Position numbers and translations under genes: made by a program
NCBI GenBank assembly: GCA_003542955.1
Contig: DPJP01000465.1
Span: 46,052 to 54,223, forward strand
Direction: 5' to 3'
Origin: Armatimonadota bacterium
GTDB taxonomy: Bacteria; Armatimonadota; Zipacnadia; Zipacnadales; UBA11051
Length of the DNA stretch: 8,172 nucleotides
Shown here: positions 1 to 7,025 of the stretch, in pieces
Layout of the letters: the number at the start of each line of letters is the position of its first letter
How positions within the stretch are numbered: the stretch's first letter is position 1
Notes under the pieces: generated by a model
The model's database searches: none
What the model was told of the DNA's origin: nothing
The model's input: only the letters and a program-made list of their open reading frames with translations

Positions 1-34
1 TGAAGCGCACCTCGTGCGGCCCGTCCCCGAGCGC

Positions 35-3000
35 CTACCCTCCTGCTTTCCTCACCAGCATCTCCGCCAGCGCGTCCAGACTCTTGACCTCGCCACACTG
101 CCACTGCGTCGGCCCGCCGCGCATCACCGCGACCGAGTTCGCCCACGTGGCGTAGGCGTCGACGGCGGCGGCGTCGACAGGCTTCGCCATCGCGTCGACC
201 GGCGCGATCCATGCCACGGAGCGAGGGGCGATGAGTGCGCCCAGTTCGGCGATGTCGAAGTCGCGCAACGCCTCCGGGAGCCAGAAGTAGCCGCGCACCT
301 CATGATAGGGGCTCTGAATGAGCATGCGGTACGAGAGCAGTGTCCCAACCGTGACCACGCCGTCGACGCGATCATCGTAGACCGCTGCGATGAGCGCCCA
401 CAGGCCGCCGAGGCCCTCGCCGACCACAGTCACCGGGCGGCCATCATACTCGGGGAGCGTGCGCAGGCAGTCAACGGCGCGGATGATGTCGAACGCGCGC
501 ATGGCCTCGAGTGAGCGCGCCATGAAGCCGTAGGCATTGATGCCCAGGCAGTCGCGTTGCCACTGGTCTGCGTCATAGCCGGCGACTGTGTCGGCAAATG
601 TGCCCTCGCGCGGATCGGTCTCGCCAACGCCGCGGACGTCGATCGAGAGCACTGTGCAGCCGCGCTTGCACAGCTCCAGGGGCAGGGATGGCTCATCCGC
701 GCGCTGCGGCTTGCCGCGCTCGGCGGCGTGCACGATCAGCGGGCCGGCTGTCTCGCCCGCCGGGCGCAGGAGCAGTGCGGGTACGCGGATATCCGCCTCC
801 GGGAGGAGCGTCAGCATCCCGGCCGTGAAGCCATCGCCCTCGAAGGTCTCGCCGAGCTGCACGTCGGGCGGCTGCCTGTCGGCGGCGACTTCGAAGCCGA
901 GCCGCCGCGCAACGGCCTGCTTGAGTGCAGTGGCCTGCGTCTGGGCCCCGGTGGCATTGGCGGGTGCGGCTCTCTGTGGCATGATCTCGGCCATGCGTTG
1001 TGCGTTGAGTGTCTGCCCGGTCTCGCCTCCGAGCGACTTGAGCGTGAAGCCCGTCTCTGTGCACCACAGCTCCTCGGCCGAGAGCGGCTCGAGCGCCGGT
1101 TCCTCAGAGCCCTCGTCCTCTTTGCCGAACCAGCGGTTGAACCACTCGTATGCCGCCAGCCGCTTCGGCTCCTTGAGGTCATGCACTCCGTCGACCCACT
1201 TGACCTCGCAGCGGGCCTCGTCGAATCCGAGGCCGGTGTAGAACCGCTTCATGTCGTCGACTTTGGCGACATGGCGATCCTCGCCGGACTGGTCGCCAAT
1301 GACCACTCTGCACGGGCGCGGGGCGATGAGGCTCAGTATCTCGCGGTCGCGGGTGTGCTGGCCGTTGAGGTAGGTATTCTCCTGCGAGCCGCCGGGGTGA
1401 GCGGCCACGCAGACGGCGACTCGCTCATCGGCGGCGGTGACGAGGAATGCCATCTGCCCGCCGCCGGAGTTGCCCACCGCGCCGATCCTGCCCGCATCGA
1501 CCTCCGAGCGTGAGACGAGGTAGTCGACACCGCGCATTGCATCCCACGTGCGGAAACCGCCGAGCGTGTTGCCGACCAGGAACGATGGCCGGCCGAGTTG
1601 ATGGTGCTGGGCGACGGTCAGGGGCACCCTGTGTTCCAGCGTGTCCGCGTCAAAGTACTCGGAGCGCTCTCCCTGGCCGGTCGGGTCAATCGCGAGGACC
1701 GCATAGCCCTTGAGCACAAGGCCCAGCGCGCACTCATGGTAGAGGTGATAGCCTTTGCCCTCGGCCGAGTGCCCGCACACGAGGATGATCCCCGGCACCG
1801 GGAACTCGCGGCCCTTCGGCAGGTAGAAGCTGGCGGTGACGTAGTAGCCGGGGCGCCCTTCGTAGATGACCTTCTCGATGGAGAACTGGTTGCGCTCGAT
1901 AGTGCCGACCGACTGCACATTGAGCGGCGTCTTCTCCGGGAAGGGCCCCCAGTACTCGGCCAGCCGATCCCGGATGCCCTGCTGGCAGGCCCGCCAGTCC
2001 TCGGGAGTCTTCAGCGCCGCGAGGAGCTGTTCGCGTTGTTGCTCATAGGGGGCGATCCCGTACTTGTGGATGTATGCCGGCAGCATGGCTCTTGCCGACC
2101 TCCTGTCAGTCTCGAGTGAGTGGACGCGTAGCGACGGTGGGGCCGGGAGTTGCGCATAGGGGAGAAGCTCGCCCTGGAATCGCCCAGAGGGCTCGAACCT
2201 GATCGCCACGACACGACAGTATTCGCCATCATCGGCAGTCCCCGACAGTAGCAGGCGGCTGTTGCGCTGAACATCGATGCCGGGGATCGTCCAGGTGGCA
2301 ACAGTGTCCTGTCCGTCGGCCGGAGTCTCACTCAGCGTGTGGGTGCCGAGCACCGTGCCGTTGACCGCTGCCGCCAATGTGGAGGCGCCGTCGGGCTCGT
2401 CGAGGCAGTCGATGTGGATGTCGTAGCGCGCTGAATGCCCGGTGAAGTAGAGGAGTGCCTCACCGGTCGTCCGGTTGCCTCCGGGAGGTATCTGCAGCAT
2501 GCTCCGGCCGCTGCGCGAGACCACCTCATAGCCGTCGAGCCGCCAGAAGTCCGCGGGGGTGTAGCTGAAGGATGGCGCCCCGGGAATGCAGGAAACATCG
2601 GCCCGCGCGCCGACCAGCTGGAGGTCATCAAACCACGCTGATCCCGTCCCCTCGACCTCAAGGTATATCATGGCGTACGTGTCCGTGGCGGGCACGGTGA
2701 AGGGGAGTATGAGCTGCGTCCAGCCCTTTGTGCCGGTCACGCTGCCGGAGCCGGGCTGGCCCTGGATGGCGCCCGCAGCGTCGATGAAGTAGAGCCGCAG
2801 CAGCGCGCTCCCATCCAGCTCCTCGGTGCGCACCCACCCGGTTAGCAGACACTCGCTGCCGGGCTTGAGCACTACGTCGCGCAGTTCCCCGGCACGCCAT
2901 CTACTGAGGGTCTTCTGTCTGTTGATGCAGCCGAGAGAGCGTTCACCTGTGCGCGCGATCTCACTACTCCAGACCATGCTCCGGGCGGCATCATCGGGAG

Positions 3001-3136
3001 TACGCTTGTCCCAGAATGCCACCTGCTGCCCGTCGGCCAGTTCAAAGCCGGGATTCGGGGCGAGGTTGACCTCCTGGGCGCAACAGACCAGAGCACCCAG
3101 CAGAAGCAGGCAACTGGAGCAGATCGCCCTGCACAT
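35..3136 (-). CDS. Secreted multidomain alpha/beta hydrolase (acetylxylan-esterase-like), one active and one degenerate hydrolase domain
   Basis: Predicted 1033-residue exported carbohydrate or acyl esterase. Residues 1-20 form a signal peptide (short basic start, LLLLGAL core, likely cleavage near CCA-QE). Residues 23-177 begin NLAPNPGFE and end AWFDDLQL, the layout of a CBM4/9-like jelly-roll. Residues about 190-316 look like a second beta-sandwich of unknown type. Residues about 380-670 are a full alpha/beta hydrolase of the acetylxylan esterase/dienelactone hydrolase kind: GHSAEG after a core strand, nucleophile motif GNSGGG with Ser557, probable acid Asp615 (VVIGDQ) and His652 (DGVHDL). 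Residues about 760-1030 repeat the fold, but the nucleophile elbow reads GEGLGG, with Gly908 where Ser belongs, and no His follows residue 945, so this half is probably non-catalytic. The ATG at 3136 is supported by GAGG seven bases upstream. It follows the membrane-protein gene by 168 bases and is probably a separate unit. The substrate is inferred, not shown; deacetylation of plant polysaccharide is the best guess. Confidence 0.85.
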   Translation of the reverse strand: MCRAICSSCLLLLGALVCCAQEVNLAPNPGFELADGQQVAFWDKRTPDDAARSMVWSSEIARTGERSLGCINRQKTLSRWRAGELRDVVLKPGSECLLTGWVRTEELDGSALLRLYFIDAAGAIQGQPGSGSVTGTKGWTQLILPFTVPATDTYAMIYLEVEGTGSAWFDDLQLVGARADVSCIPGAPSFSYTPADFWRLDGYEVVSRSGRSMLQIPPGGNRTTGEALLYFTGHSARYDIHIDCLDEPDGASTLAAAVNGTVLGTHTLSETPADGQDTVATWTIPGIDVQRNSRLLLSGTADDGEYCRVVAIRFEPSGRFQGELLPYAQLPAPPSLRVHSLETDRRSARAMLPAYIHKYGIAPYEQQREQLLAALKTPEDWRACQQGIRDRLAEYWGPFPEKTPLNVQSVGTIERNQFSIEKVIYEGRPGYYVTASFYLPKGREFPVPGIILVCGHSAEGKGYHLYHECALGLVLKGYAVLAIDPTGQGERSEYFDADTLEHRVPLTVAQHHQLGRPSFLVGNTLGGFRTWDAMRGVDYLVSRSEVDAGRIGAVGNSGGGQMAFLVTAADERVAVCVAAHPGGSQENTYLNGQHTRDREILSLIAPRPCRVVIGDQSGEDRHVAKVDDMKRFYTGLGFDEARCEVKWVDGVHDLKEPKRLAAYEWFNRWFGKEDEGSEEPALEPLSAEELWCTETGFTLKSLGGETGQTLNAQRMAEIMPQRAAPANATGAQTQATALKQAVARRLGFEVAADRQPPDVQLGETFEGDGFTAGMLTLLPEADIRVPALLLRPAGETAGPLIVHAAERGKPQRADEPSLPLELCKRGCTVLSIDVRGVGETDPREGTFADTVAGYDADQWQRDCLGINAYGFMARSLEAMRAFDIIRAVDCLRTLPEYDGRPVTVVGEGLGGLWALIAAVYDDRVDGVVTVGTLLSYRMLIQSPYHEVRGYFWLPEALRDFDIAELGALIAPRSVAWIAPVDAMAKPVDAAAVDAYATWANSVAVMRGGPTQWQCGEVKSLDALAEMLVRKAGG

Positions 3137-3304
3137 GATACATCCTCACACCGCGTGGCATAGCATCGCTGCGGTGGGGGAGATTTGGCCGTGGGGGATG
3201 GGAGGACCTGCGGGGTGCCGACATGTCCGTACTCCCCTCTCTGCTCCGCGCCGTCGTCTGGGGCGGCTCGGAGAGGGGCCGGCTGTGAGGCGGAGGGGCC
3301 GCCA
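3137..3304 (-). other. Non-coding gap between membrane-protein gene and esterase gene
   Basis: These 168 bases hold no supported gene. They contain the hairpin at 3234-3278 and, closer to the esterase start, a stretch (about 3171-3215) that is C-rich in the minus-strand RNA and has four G runs of 3 to 5 on the plus strand (3176-3180, 3193-3197, 3200-3202, 3212-3215). I found no convincing -35/-10 pair for the esterase gene here, unlike the two clear promoters elsewhere in the window. The C-rich RNA is compatible with a Rho loading site, which is speculative. Confidence 0.4.
3234..3278 (-). terminator. Imperfect GC-rich hairpin downstream of the small membrane-protein gene; possible terminator without U tract
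   Basis: CCCCTCTC at 3234-3241 pairs perfectly with GAGAGGGG at 3271-3278. The stem continues inward with a G-U and a G-C pair, a 2x2 internal loop, and CCGC (3246-3249) against GCGG (3263-3266), leaving a 13-base loop. It starts 26 bases past the stop codon ending at 3305. No run of U follows in the minus-strand RNA, so it is not a standard intrinsic terminator. It could be a 3'-end stabiliser, or part of the leader of the esterase gene that starts at 3136. Confidence 0.35.
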
Positions 3305-3766
3305 TCAGTACATCTCGTGCGGCAGGCCGTGGTTGCACCAGAATGCGTAGATCGCGGCGCCGCATCCCTTGATGTACCCAACGGTAACCAGAAGACCGAA
3401 GATGCCGAAGACCATGGCCCACAGGAATCGCGGCAGGAACCCAGGGCGCCGGGTGCGGAGAGAACCCCACGCGTAACCCACCGCCAGTGCGAGTACGTAG
3501 GGCCACACCAGACTCAGACCATAGGCGATACAGATGCTGATGTCGCGTCTTGTCAGCGGCGAGGGACCAGACCAGTGCTGCGCCGCGACGAAGAGGGGAA
3601 GGAAGGGACCGAAGATTACCCACATCAGGGCCTGGGGCACTGCGGCCATGCCGCCCGCGCGTAGGAGCCAGGGCGGCAGGGGCTCGCGTTCCCTGATCCG
3701 CGCATCCGCTGCGAGCACATCCTGGCGCTGGTCACCATTCGCACCTGGCGCTTCCTGCGGGTCCAT
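3305..3766 (-). CDS. Small three-helix membrane protein of unknown function, downstream of feoB
   Basis: 153-residue protein that I do not recognise. A polar N-terminal tail of about 38 residues, rich in D, E, R, Q and P, precedes three hydrophobic segments at about 40-62 (MAAVPQALMWVIFGPF start), 75-100 and 113-143. Arg-rich connectors (LTRRD; SLRTRRP) lie between them, suggesting an inner-membrane protein. Cys135 and Cys144 sit near the C-terminal end (GYIKGCG and FWCNHG), and the chain ends HGLPHEMY, with two His and a Glu. The ATG at 3766 is chosen because GGAGG lies eight bases upstream (3775-3779); a GTG at 3796 would add ten residues but lacks this support. The gene lies 79 bases after the feoB stop on the same strand, so it may belong to the iron operon, although a GC hairpin separates the two. 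No enzyme or transporter motif is visible. Its function is unknown. Confidence 0.72.
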   Translation of the reverse strand: MDPQEAPGANGDQRQDVLAADARIREREPLPPWLLRAGGMAAVPQALMWVIFGPFLPLFVAAQHWSGPSPLTRRDISICIAYGLSLVWPYVLALAVGYAWGSLRTRRPGFLPRFLWAMVFGIFGLLVTVGYIKGCGAAIYAFWCNHGLPHEMY

Positions 3767-3819
3767 ATCACGCGCCTCCGGATGAGATCCGTGCACAGAC
3801 CAGGCAGCCTCCAGTCGCG

Positions 3820-3842
3820 GGCCGGGGCCACTGCTCCCGGCC
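3820..3842 (-). terminator. 7-bp GC hairpin directly after the feoB stop; possible attenuator or weak terminator
   Basis: GGCCGGG at 3820-3826 pairs with CCCGGCC at 3836-3842 around a 9-base loop. The stem begins four bases past the feoB stop codon (3848-3846). No U tract follows, so full intrinsic termination is doubtful. It could reduce read-through into the membrane-protein gene or protect the feoB mRNA 3' end. Confidence 0.4.
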
Positions 3843-3845
3843 TCC

Positions 3846-5963
3846 TCAGTACCCCAACGCGCTGCCGACCTGGTAGACGATCAAGCTCACGATCCAGGCA
3901 AGGCCACACGTGTAGCCGATCAGGAACAGCGGCCACTTCCAGCCGTTCGTCTCCTTGCGCACCGTCGCCACGACTGCCAGGCAGGGGACATAGATGAGTA
4001 CGAAGACCATCATCGTCAGTGCCACCAGCGGACGGCCGTGGAACGTGGGGCTGTTGCGTAGCGCCGCCTGCAGGCTCTCGTCCTCGGCCTCCTCACCAAG
4101 GCTGTAGAGCGTGCCCATCGTCGAGACGATGACTTCCTTGGCGGCGAAGCCCGCGATCAGACTCGTGGTGATCTTCCAGTCGAAGCCGAGCGGGTGCATG
4201 ATCGGCTCGATGGCCCTGCCGATGCGGCCCGCGTAGCTGTGTTCCGCATGTGCCTGCGCAGCCTCGTTCTCCGACATCGTCACGAGCAGGTCCGCCGGTG
4301 GCGCCGGGTGGGTGAGCAGGAACCAGACGATCACGGAGGCGAGCAGGATGACGGTCCCCGCCTTTTTGACGTAGTGCCAGGTGCGCTCCCACATGTGGAT
4401 GAGCAGCCCGCGCGCGGTCGGCATCCGATAGGGGGGAAGCTCCATGACGAACGGGGTGGTCTCGCCCGGCAGCACGGTGTTGCGGAATATGTAGGCCATG
4501 ATGACGGCCAGGATCACGCCGAACAGGTAGACGCCGAAGATGACCTTGCCGGCCATCTGCGGGCTGAAGAACGCGCCCGCCAGCAGGATGTAGACGGGTA
4601 GCCGCGCGCTGCAGCTCATCAATGGGGCGACCAGCATCGTTGTAAGCCTGTTCTTCTCGTCATCGATAGTGCGGCAGGCCATCACCGCCGGCACCGTGCA
4701 GCCAAAGCCGATCAGCATCGGGATGAAGCTCTTCCCGTGCAGGCCGATGTGGCTCATCACCTTGTCGACGACGAATGCCGCGCGCGACATGTAGCCACTG
4801 TCCTCGATGAAGGCAATGGCCAGGAACAACAGCAGGATGTTGGGGACGAACACCAGCACTCCGCCGACCCCACCGATGATGCCGTCGACGATCAGCGATT
4901 GCAGTTCGCCCGGCGGCAGGTGTGCGGAGGCCAATCCGCCGAGCGCCTCAAAGCCGCTCTCGATCCAGCCCATCGGGGCCGCCCCGAGCTTGAACACCAT
5001 CTCGAACATCAGCCACATCGCCGCAAGAAAGATGGGTATCCCGGCGATGCGGTTGGTGACGATGGTATCGATGAAGTCCGTGACGTCGAAGCGGCCGGCT
5101 TCCACCTGCGTGACGGCCCGTCGGCATGCGCCGGCGATGAAGCCGTACCGCCGGTCACCGATCACCATCTCGGGGTCGTCACCGAGTACAGACGCGACAT
5201 GGGCACGGACCTGCTCGACGTGCTCGATCAGCTGGTGGGCCTCGGGGATGCGCTCACGCAGGTCATCGACGACCTCGGAGTCGTTCTCGAGCAGCTTGAT
5301 CGCCAGCCACCGGGGTGAGATGCCCATGCGGTCATCAAGGCCGATCTGGTCGACCCGCTCGGTGACGTTGCGGATATGGGGCTCGAGTTCGTTGCCGAAC
5401 TTGATGGCGACTTTCGGCCTGACGCGCTCTCTGCCGACGCGCACGATCTCCTGCAGCAGTTCTCTGCGGCCAAAGCCGGTCGTCGCGACCATCGGGATGA
5501 CCGGCACGCCCAGCAGTTCAGAGAGCAGCTCGGTATCAATGCGGAGGCCCTTGGCCTCAGCCATGTCGACCATGTTCAGCACGATGACGACGGGCACGTC
5601 GAGCTCGATGAACTGGGTGGCGAGGTAGAGGTTGCGCTCGAGGTTGGATGCGTCGACGACATCGACGACGACGTCGGGTCGCTCGTCGATGACGAAGTTG
5701 CGAGCTACGACCTCCTCGAGCGAGTAGGGTGTCAGGCTGTAGGTGCCGGGGAGGTCCACGATGTGGAGGGTCGTGCCCTGGAAGTCGGTGTCGCCCTCCT
5801 TGCGCTCGACCGTCACGCCGGGGTAGTTACCGACGTGCTGCCTGGCGCCGGTGAGGCTGTTGAAGAGCGTGGTCTTCCCGGCATTGGGATTGCCCGCCAG
5901 GGCGACGACGACCGTGCGCTTCTCGATGTCCGCGGTGGGCCGCGTTCCCGCTTCGTTGCTCAT
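3846..5963 (-). CDS. feoB: Ferrous iron transporter FeoB (GTPase-coupled Fe(II) permease)
   Basis: 705-residue inner-membrane Fe(II) importer, near the short end of the usual FeoB range. The N-terminal G domain shows G1 GNPNAGKTT (24-32), the switch-I region NYPGVTV with Thr51 (46-52), G3 DLPGTYSL (70-77), G4 NMVD (130-133) and a G5-like VATTG (159-163). A helical GDI-like linker occupies about 200-300. The membrane part follows from about 303, with the family motifs GFGCTVPAVMACRTI (419-433), MSCSARLPVY (449-458), GFAAKEVIVSTMGTLYSLG (605-623) and YVPCLAVVATVRKE (658-671). These include the conserved Cys residues 422, 430, 451 and 661. The ATG at 5963 has GGAGG at 5976-5980, with a rather long 12-base spacer. 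It lies 37 bases after feoA, in the classical feoAB order. All key GTPase and gate motifs are present, so the protein looks functional. Expression is probably governed by the DtxR-type regulator at the head of the cluster. Confidence 0.98.
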   Translation of the reverse strand: MSNEAGTRPTADIEKRTVVVALAGNPNAGKTTLFNSLTGARQHVGNYPGVTVERKEGDTDFQGTTLHIVDLPGTYSLTPYSLEEVVARNFVIDERPDVVVDVVDASNLERNLYLATQFIELDVPVVIVLNMVDMAEAKGLRIDTELLSELLGVPVIPMVATTGFGRRELLQEIVRVGRERVRPKVAIKFGNELEPHIRNVTERVDQIGLDDRMGISPRWLAIKLLENDSEVVDDLRERIPEAHQLIEHVEQVRAHVASVLGDDPEMVIGDRRYGFIAGACRRAVTQVEAGRFDVTDFIDTIVTNRIAGIPIFLAAMWLMFEMVFKLGAAPMGWIESGFEALGGLASAHLPPGELQSLIVDGIIGGVGGVLVFVPNILLLFLAIAFIEDSGYMSRAAFVVDKVMSHIGLHGKSFIPMLIGFGCTVPAVMACRTIDDEKNRLTTMLVAPLMSCSARLPVYILLAGAFFSPQMAGKVIFGVYLFGVILAVIMAYIFRNTVLPGETTPFVMELPPYRMPTARGLLIHMWERTWHYVKKAGTVILLASVIVWFLLTHPAPPADLLVTMSENEAAQAHAEHSYAGRIGRAIEPIMHPLGFDWKITTSLIAGFAAKEVIVSTMGTLYSLGEEAEDESLQAALRNSPTFHGRPLVALTMMVFVLIYVPCLAVVATVRKETNGWKWPLFLIGYTCGLAWIVSLIVYQVGSALGY

Positions 5964-5987
5964 GGTAACTGGTGTCCTCCGGCTGTC

Positions 5988-6001
5988 ACGCCCGAGGGCG
6001 T
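5988..6001 (-). other. Small hairpin overlapping the feoA stop, upstream of the feoB ribosome site
   Basis: ACGCC and GGCGT can pair around a CUCG-type four-base loop in the minus-strand RNA. The structure touches the last base of the feoA stop codon and ends eight bases before the feoB GGAGG. Ribosomes finishing feoA would melt it, so it could contribute to translational coupling. The stem is short and could be chance in GC-rich DNA. Confidence 0.25.
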
Positions 6002-6222
6002 CAGACCATCGGCTGCACGTGGATGTGGTTGGCGAAGCCCCGCCGAAGCATGAGCCTGCAGCCCAGCAGTTCGACGATGACGGCGCTGCCGTTCTGGCCC
6101 ACCACTCGCACCTCGGCGCCGGGCACGAATCCCATGTCGATCAGTCGGCCGCGGACACCGGGCCACCCGTGAACATCGACGACACGGTGGGGAACGGCAG
6201 GCTCTGCCAGAGCCAGTGGCAT
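6001..6222 (-). CDS. feoA: FeoA, SH3-like accessory protein of ferrous iron transport
   Basis: 73-residue cytoplasmic protein of the FeoA family, the small partner that associates with FeoB and is needed for full Fe(II) uptake in systems studied. Family signs are GVRGRLIDMGFVPGAEVRVV (about 22-41), with the hallmark RLIDMG-x-PG turn, followed by the beta-rich VELLGCRLMLRRGFANHI and a C-terminal HVQPMV. Length is normal for stand-alone FeoA. The ATG at 6222 is preferred: it gives a family-sized protein starting 34 bases after the upstream stop. An upstream in-frame ATG at 6276 would overlap the regulator gene and add 18 residues with no family resemblance. The ribosome site is weak (GGCGGA, 12 bases away), so translation may depend on the preceding gene. 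The protein is homologous to the C-terminal domain of the adjacent regulator but clearly divergent from it. Confidence 0.92.
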   Translation of the reverse strand: MPLALAEPAVPHRVVDVHGWPGVRGRLIDMGFVPGAEVRVVGQNGSAVIVELLGCRLMLRRGFANHIHVQPMV

Positions 6223-6256
6223 AGCGTGAAGATGTCCGCCCCGGTGGCGATGGGCT

Positions 6257-7006
6257 CTAGGAGGTCGGCCGAACATGGATCTTCGCGGCCTCCTCGTTCC
6301 GCAGCGACAGGTGGTACCCGCGGATCTTGAACTCCATCGGGTCACCCAGCGGGGCCAACCGCTCCACCTCGAGGTCGCTACCCGGCGTGATGCCCATATC
6401 CATGATGCGGCGCCTCAGAGCGCCACGGCCGCCGAGCTTCACGATCACGCCACGCCTTCCCGGCTCGAGCTTGTCCAGAGTGATCAGGGTCGCATCACCG
6501 TGAGGTGGCGGAAAGGGCGCCTTTTCGGGTATCTCGATTGCGCTGATGCAGCTGTTGCAGTCTCCCTCGCACGGGCCCTGTTCCCACCGGCCCTTCAGAT
6601 GCTCGAGCCAGTCGTCGCCACCGCGCGGACAGCGCTTGATGAAGTCAATGAGCGTGAGCAGCCGCATCAGCGTCTCGCTGCCGACGGAGTGCTCCATCCT
6701 GCAGGCTTCCCCTTCAGCCGTCTTCGGGTCCAACTGCAGAATATCTGTGAGAAACTCGCACAAAGCCTGATGACGGTTGTAGACGCCCCTGGCGATGCGG
6801 CGTCCCTCGGCGGTGAACTCGACAGGCCGATACGGCGTGTAGCTGATGACGCCCTGCTCCGCCAGCGTCTGGAGCGCGGAGGTGACCGAGGGCATCTTGA
6901 CGGCCATCGCCGCGGCAATGTCCTTGACGCGCACCGTCCCGCGCTGCATCTCGAGCCGGTACATCGTCTCGAGATAGTCCTCCATGGTGGCGCTGAGGTC
7001 GGCCAC
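6257..7006 (-). CDS. DtxR-family metal-dependent transcriptional regulator with C-terminal FeoA/SH3-like domain
   Basis: 249-residue iron or manganese sensor, likely repressor of its own cluster. Residues 8-70 form the winged HTH (MEDYLETMYRLE; recognition helix around MPSVTSALQTLAEQG). Residues 71-137 are the metal-binding and dimerisation domain. Candidate ligands are Asp10, His79, Cys102, Glu105 and His106. Cys102 matches iron-type DtxR/IdeR, while Asp10 is the MntR-type residue. Cys126, Cys146, Cys150 and Cys153 make an extra Cys cluster. A Pro-rich linker (PFPPP, 164-168) leads to an FeoA-like SH3 domain at about 176-246 (RRRIMDMGITPGSDLEVERL, then GYHLSLRNEEA). The GTG at 7006 is chosen because a GGGGGTG ribosome site lies six bases away, and because a further upstream GTG at 7072 falls inside the promoter spacer. 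An ATG at 6985 is the alternative. The gene heads the feoA-feoB cluster, 34 bases from feoA. Whether Fe(II) or Mn(II) is the true effector is not proven; the context favours iron. Confidence 0.93.
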   Translation of the reverse strand: MADLSATMEDYLETMYRLEMQRGTVRVKDIAAAMAVKMPSVTSALQTLAEQGVISYTPYRPVEFTAEGRRIARGVYNRHQALCEFLTDILQLDPKTAEGEACRMEHSVGSETLMRLLTLIDFIKRCPRGGDDWLEHLKGRWEQGPCEGDCNSCISAIEIPEKAPFPPPHGDATLITLDKLEPGRRGVIVKLGGRGALRRRIMDMGITPGSDLEVERLAPLGDPMEFKIRGYHLSLRNEEAAKIHVRPTS

Positions 7007-7025
7007 ACCGCACCCCCGAGCAAAG

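Noticed and set aside
1..34. Possible start of another minus-strand gene after the esterase (reading LGDGPHEVRF in the esterase frame beyond its stop, with a GTG at 10)
   Set aside because: The stretch is only 34 bases, has no convincing ribosome site and runs off the window, so it cannot be supported or read as stop read-through.
15..90. Lipoprotein signal for the esterase based on the Cys residues near its N-terminus (protein residues 6-19)
   Set aside because: The residues before Cys18 (A-L-V) do not fit a lipobox well, and Cys6 or Cys9 come too early; an ordinary signal peptide is the better reading. The coding position is near 3136-3080.
557..1513. Long plus-strand open frame of 318 codons opposite the esterase gene
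   Set aside because: It is antisense to a gene with clear domains and catalytic motifs, has a low-complexity G/A/R/L-rich translation without family motifs, and is the expected by-product of GC-rich codon bias.
3171..3215. G-quadruplex on the plus strand
   Set aside because: Four G runs exist, but the first loop is 12 bases and the third 9, which is outside the usual stable range.
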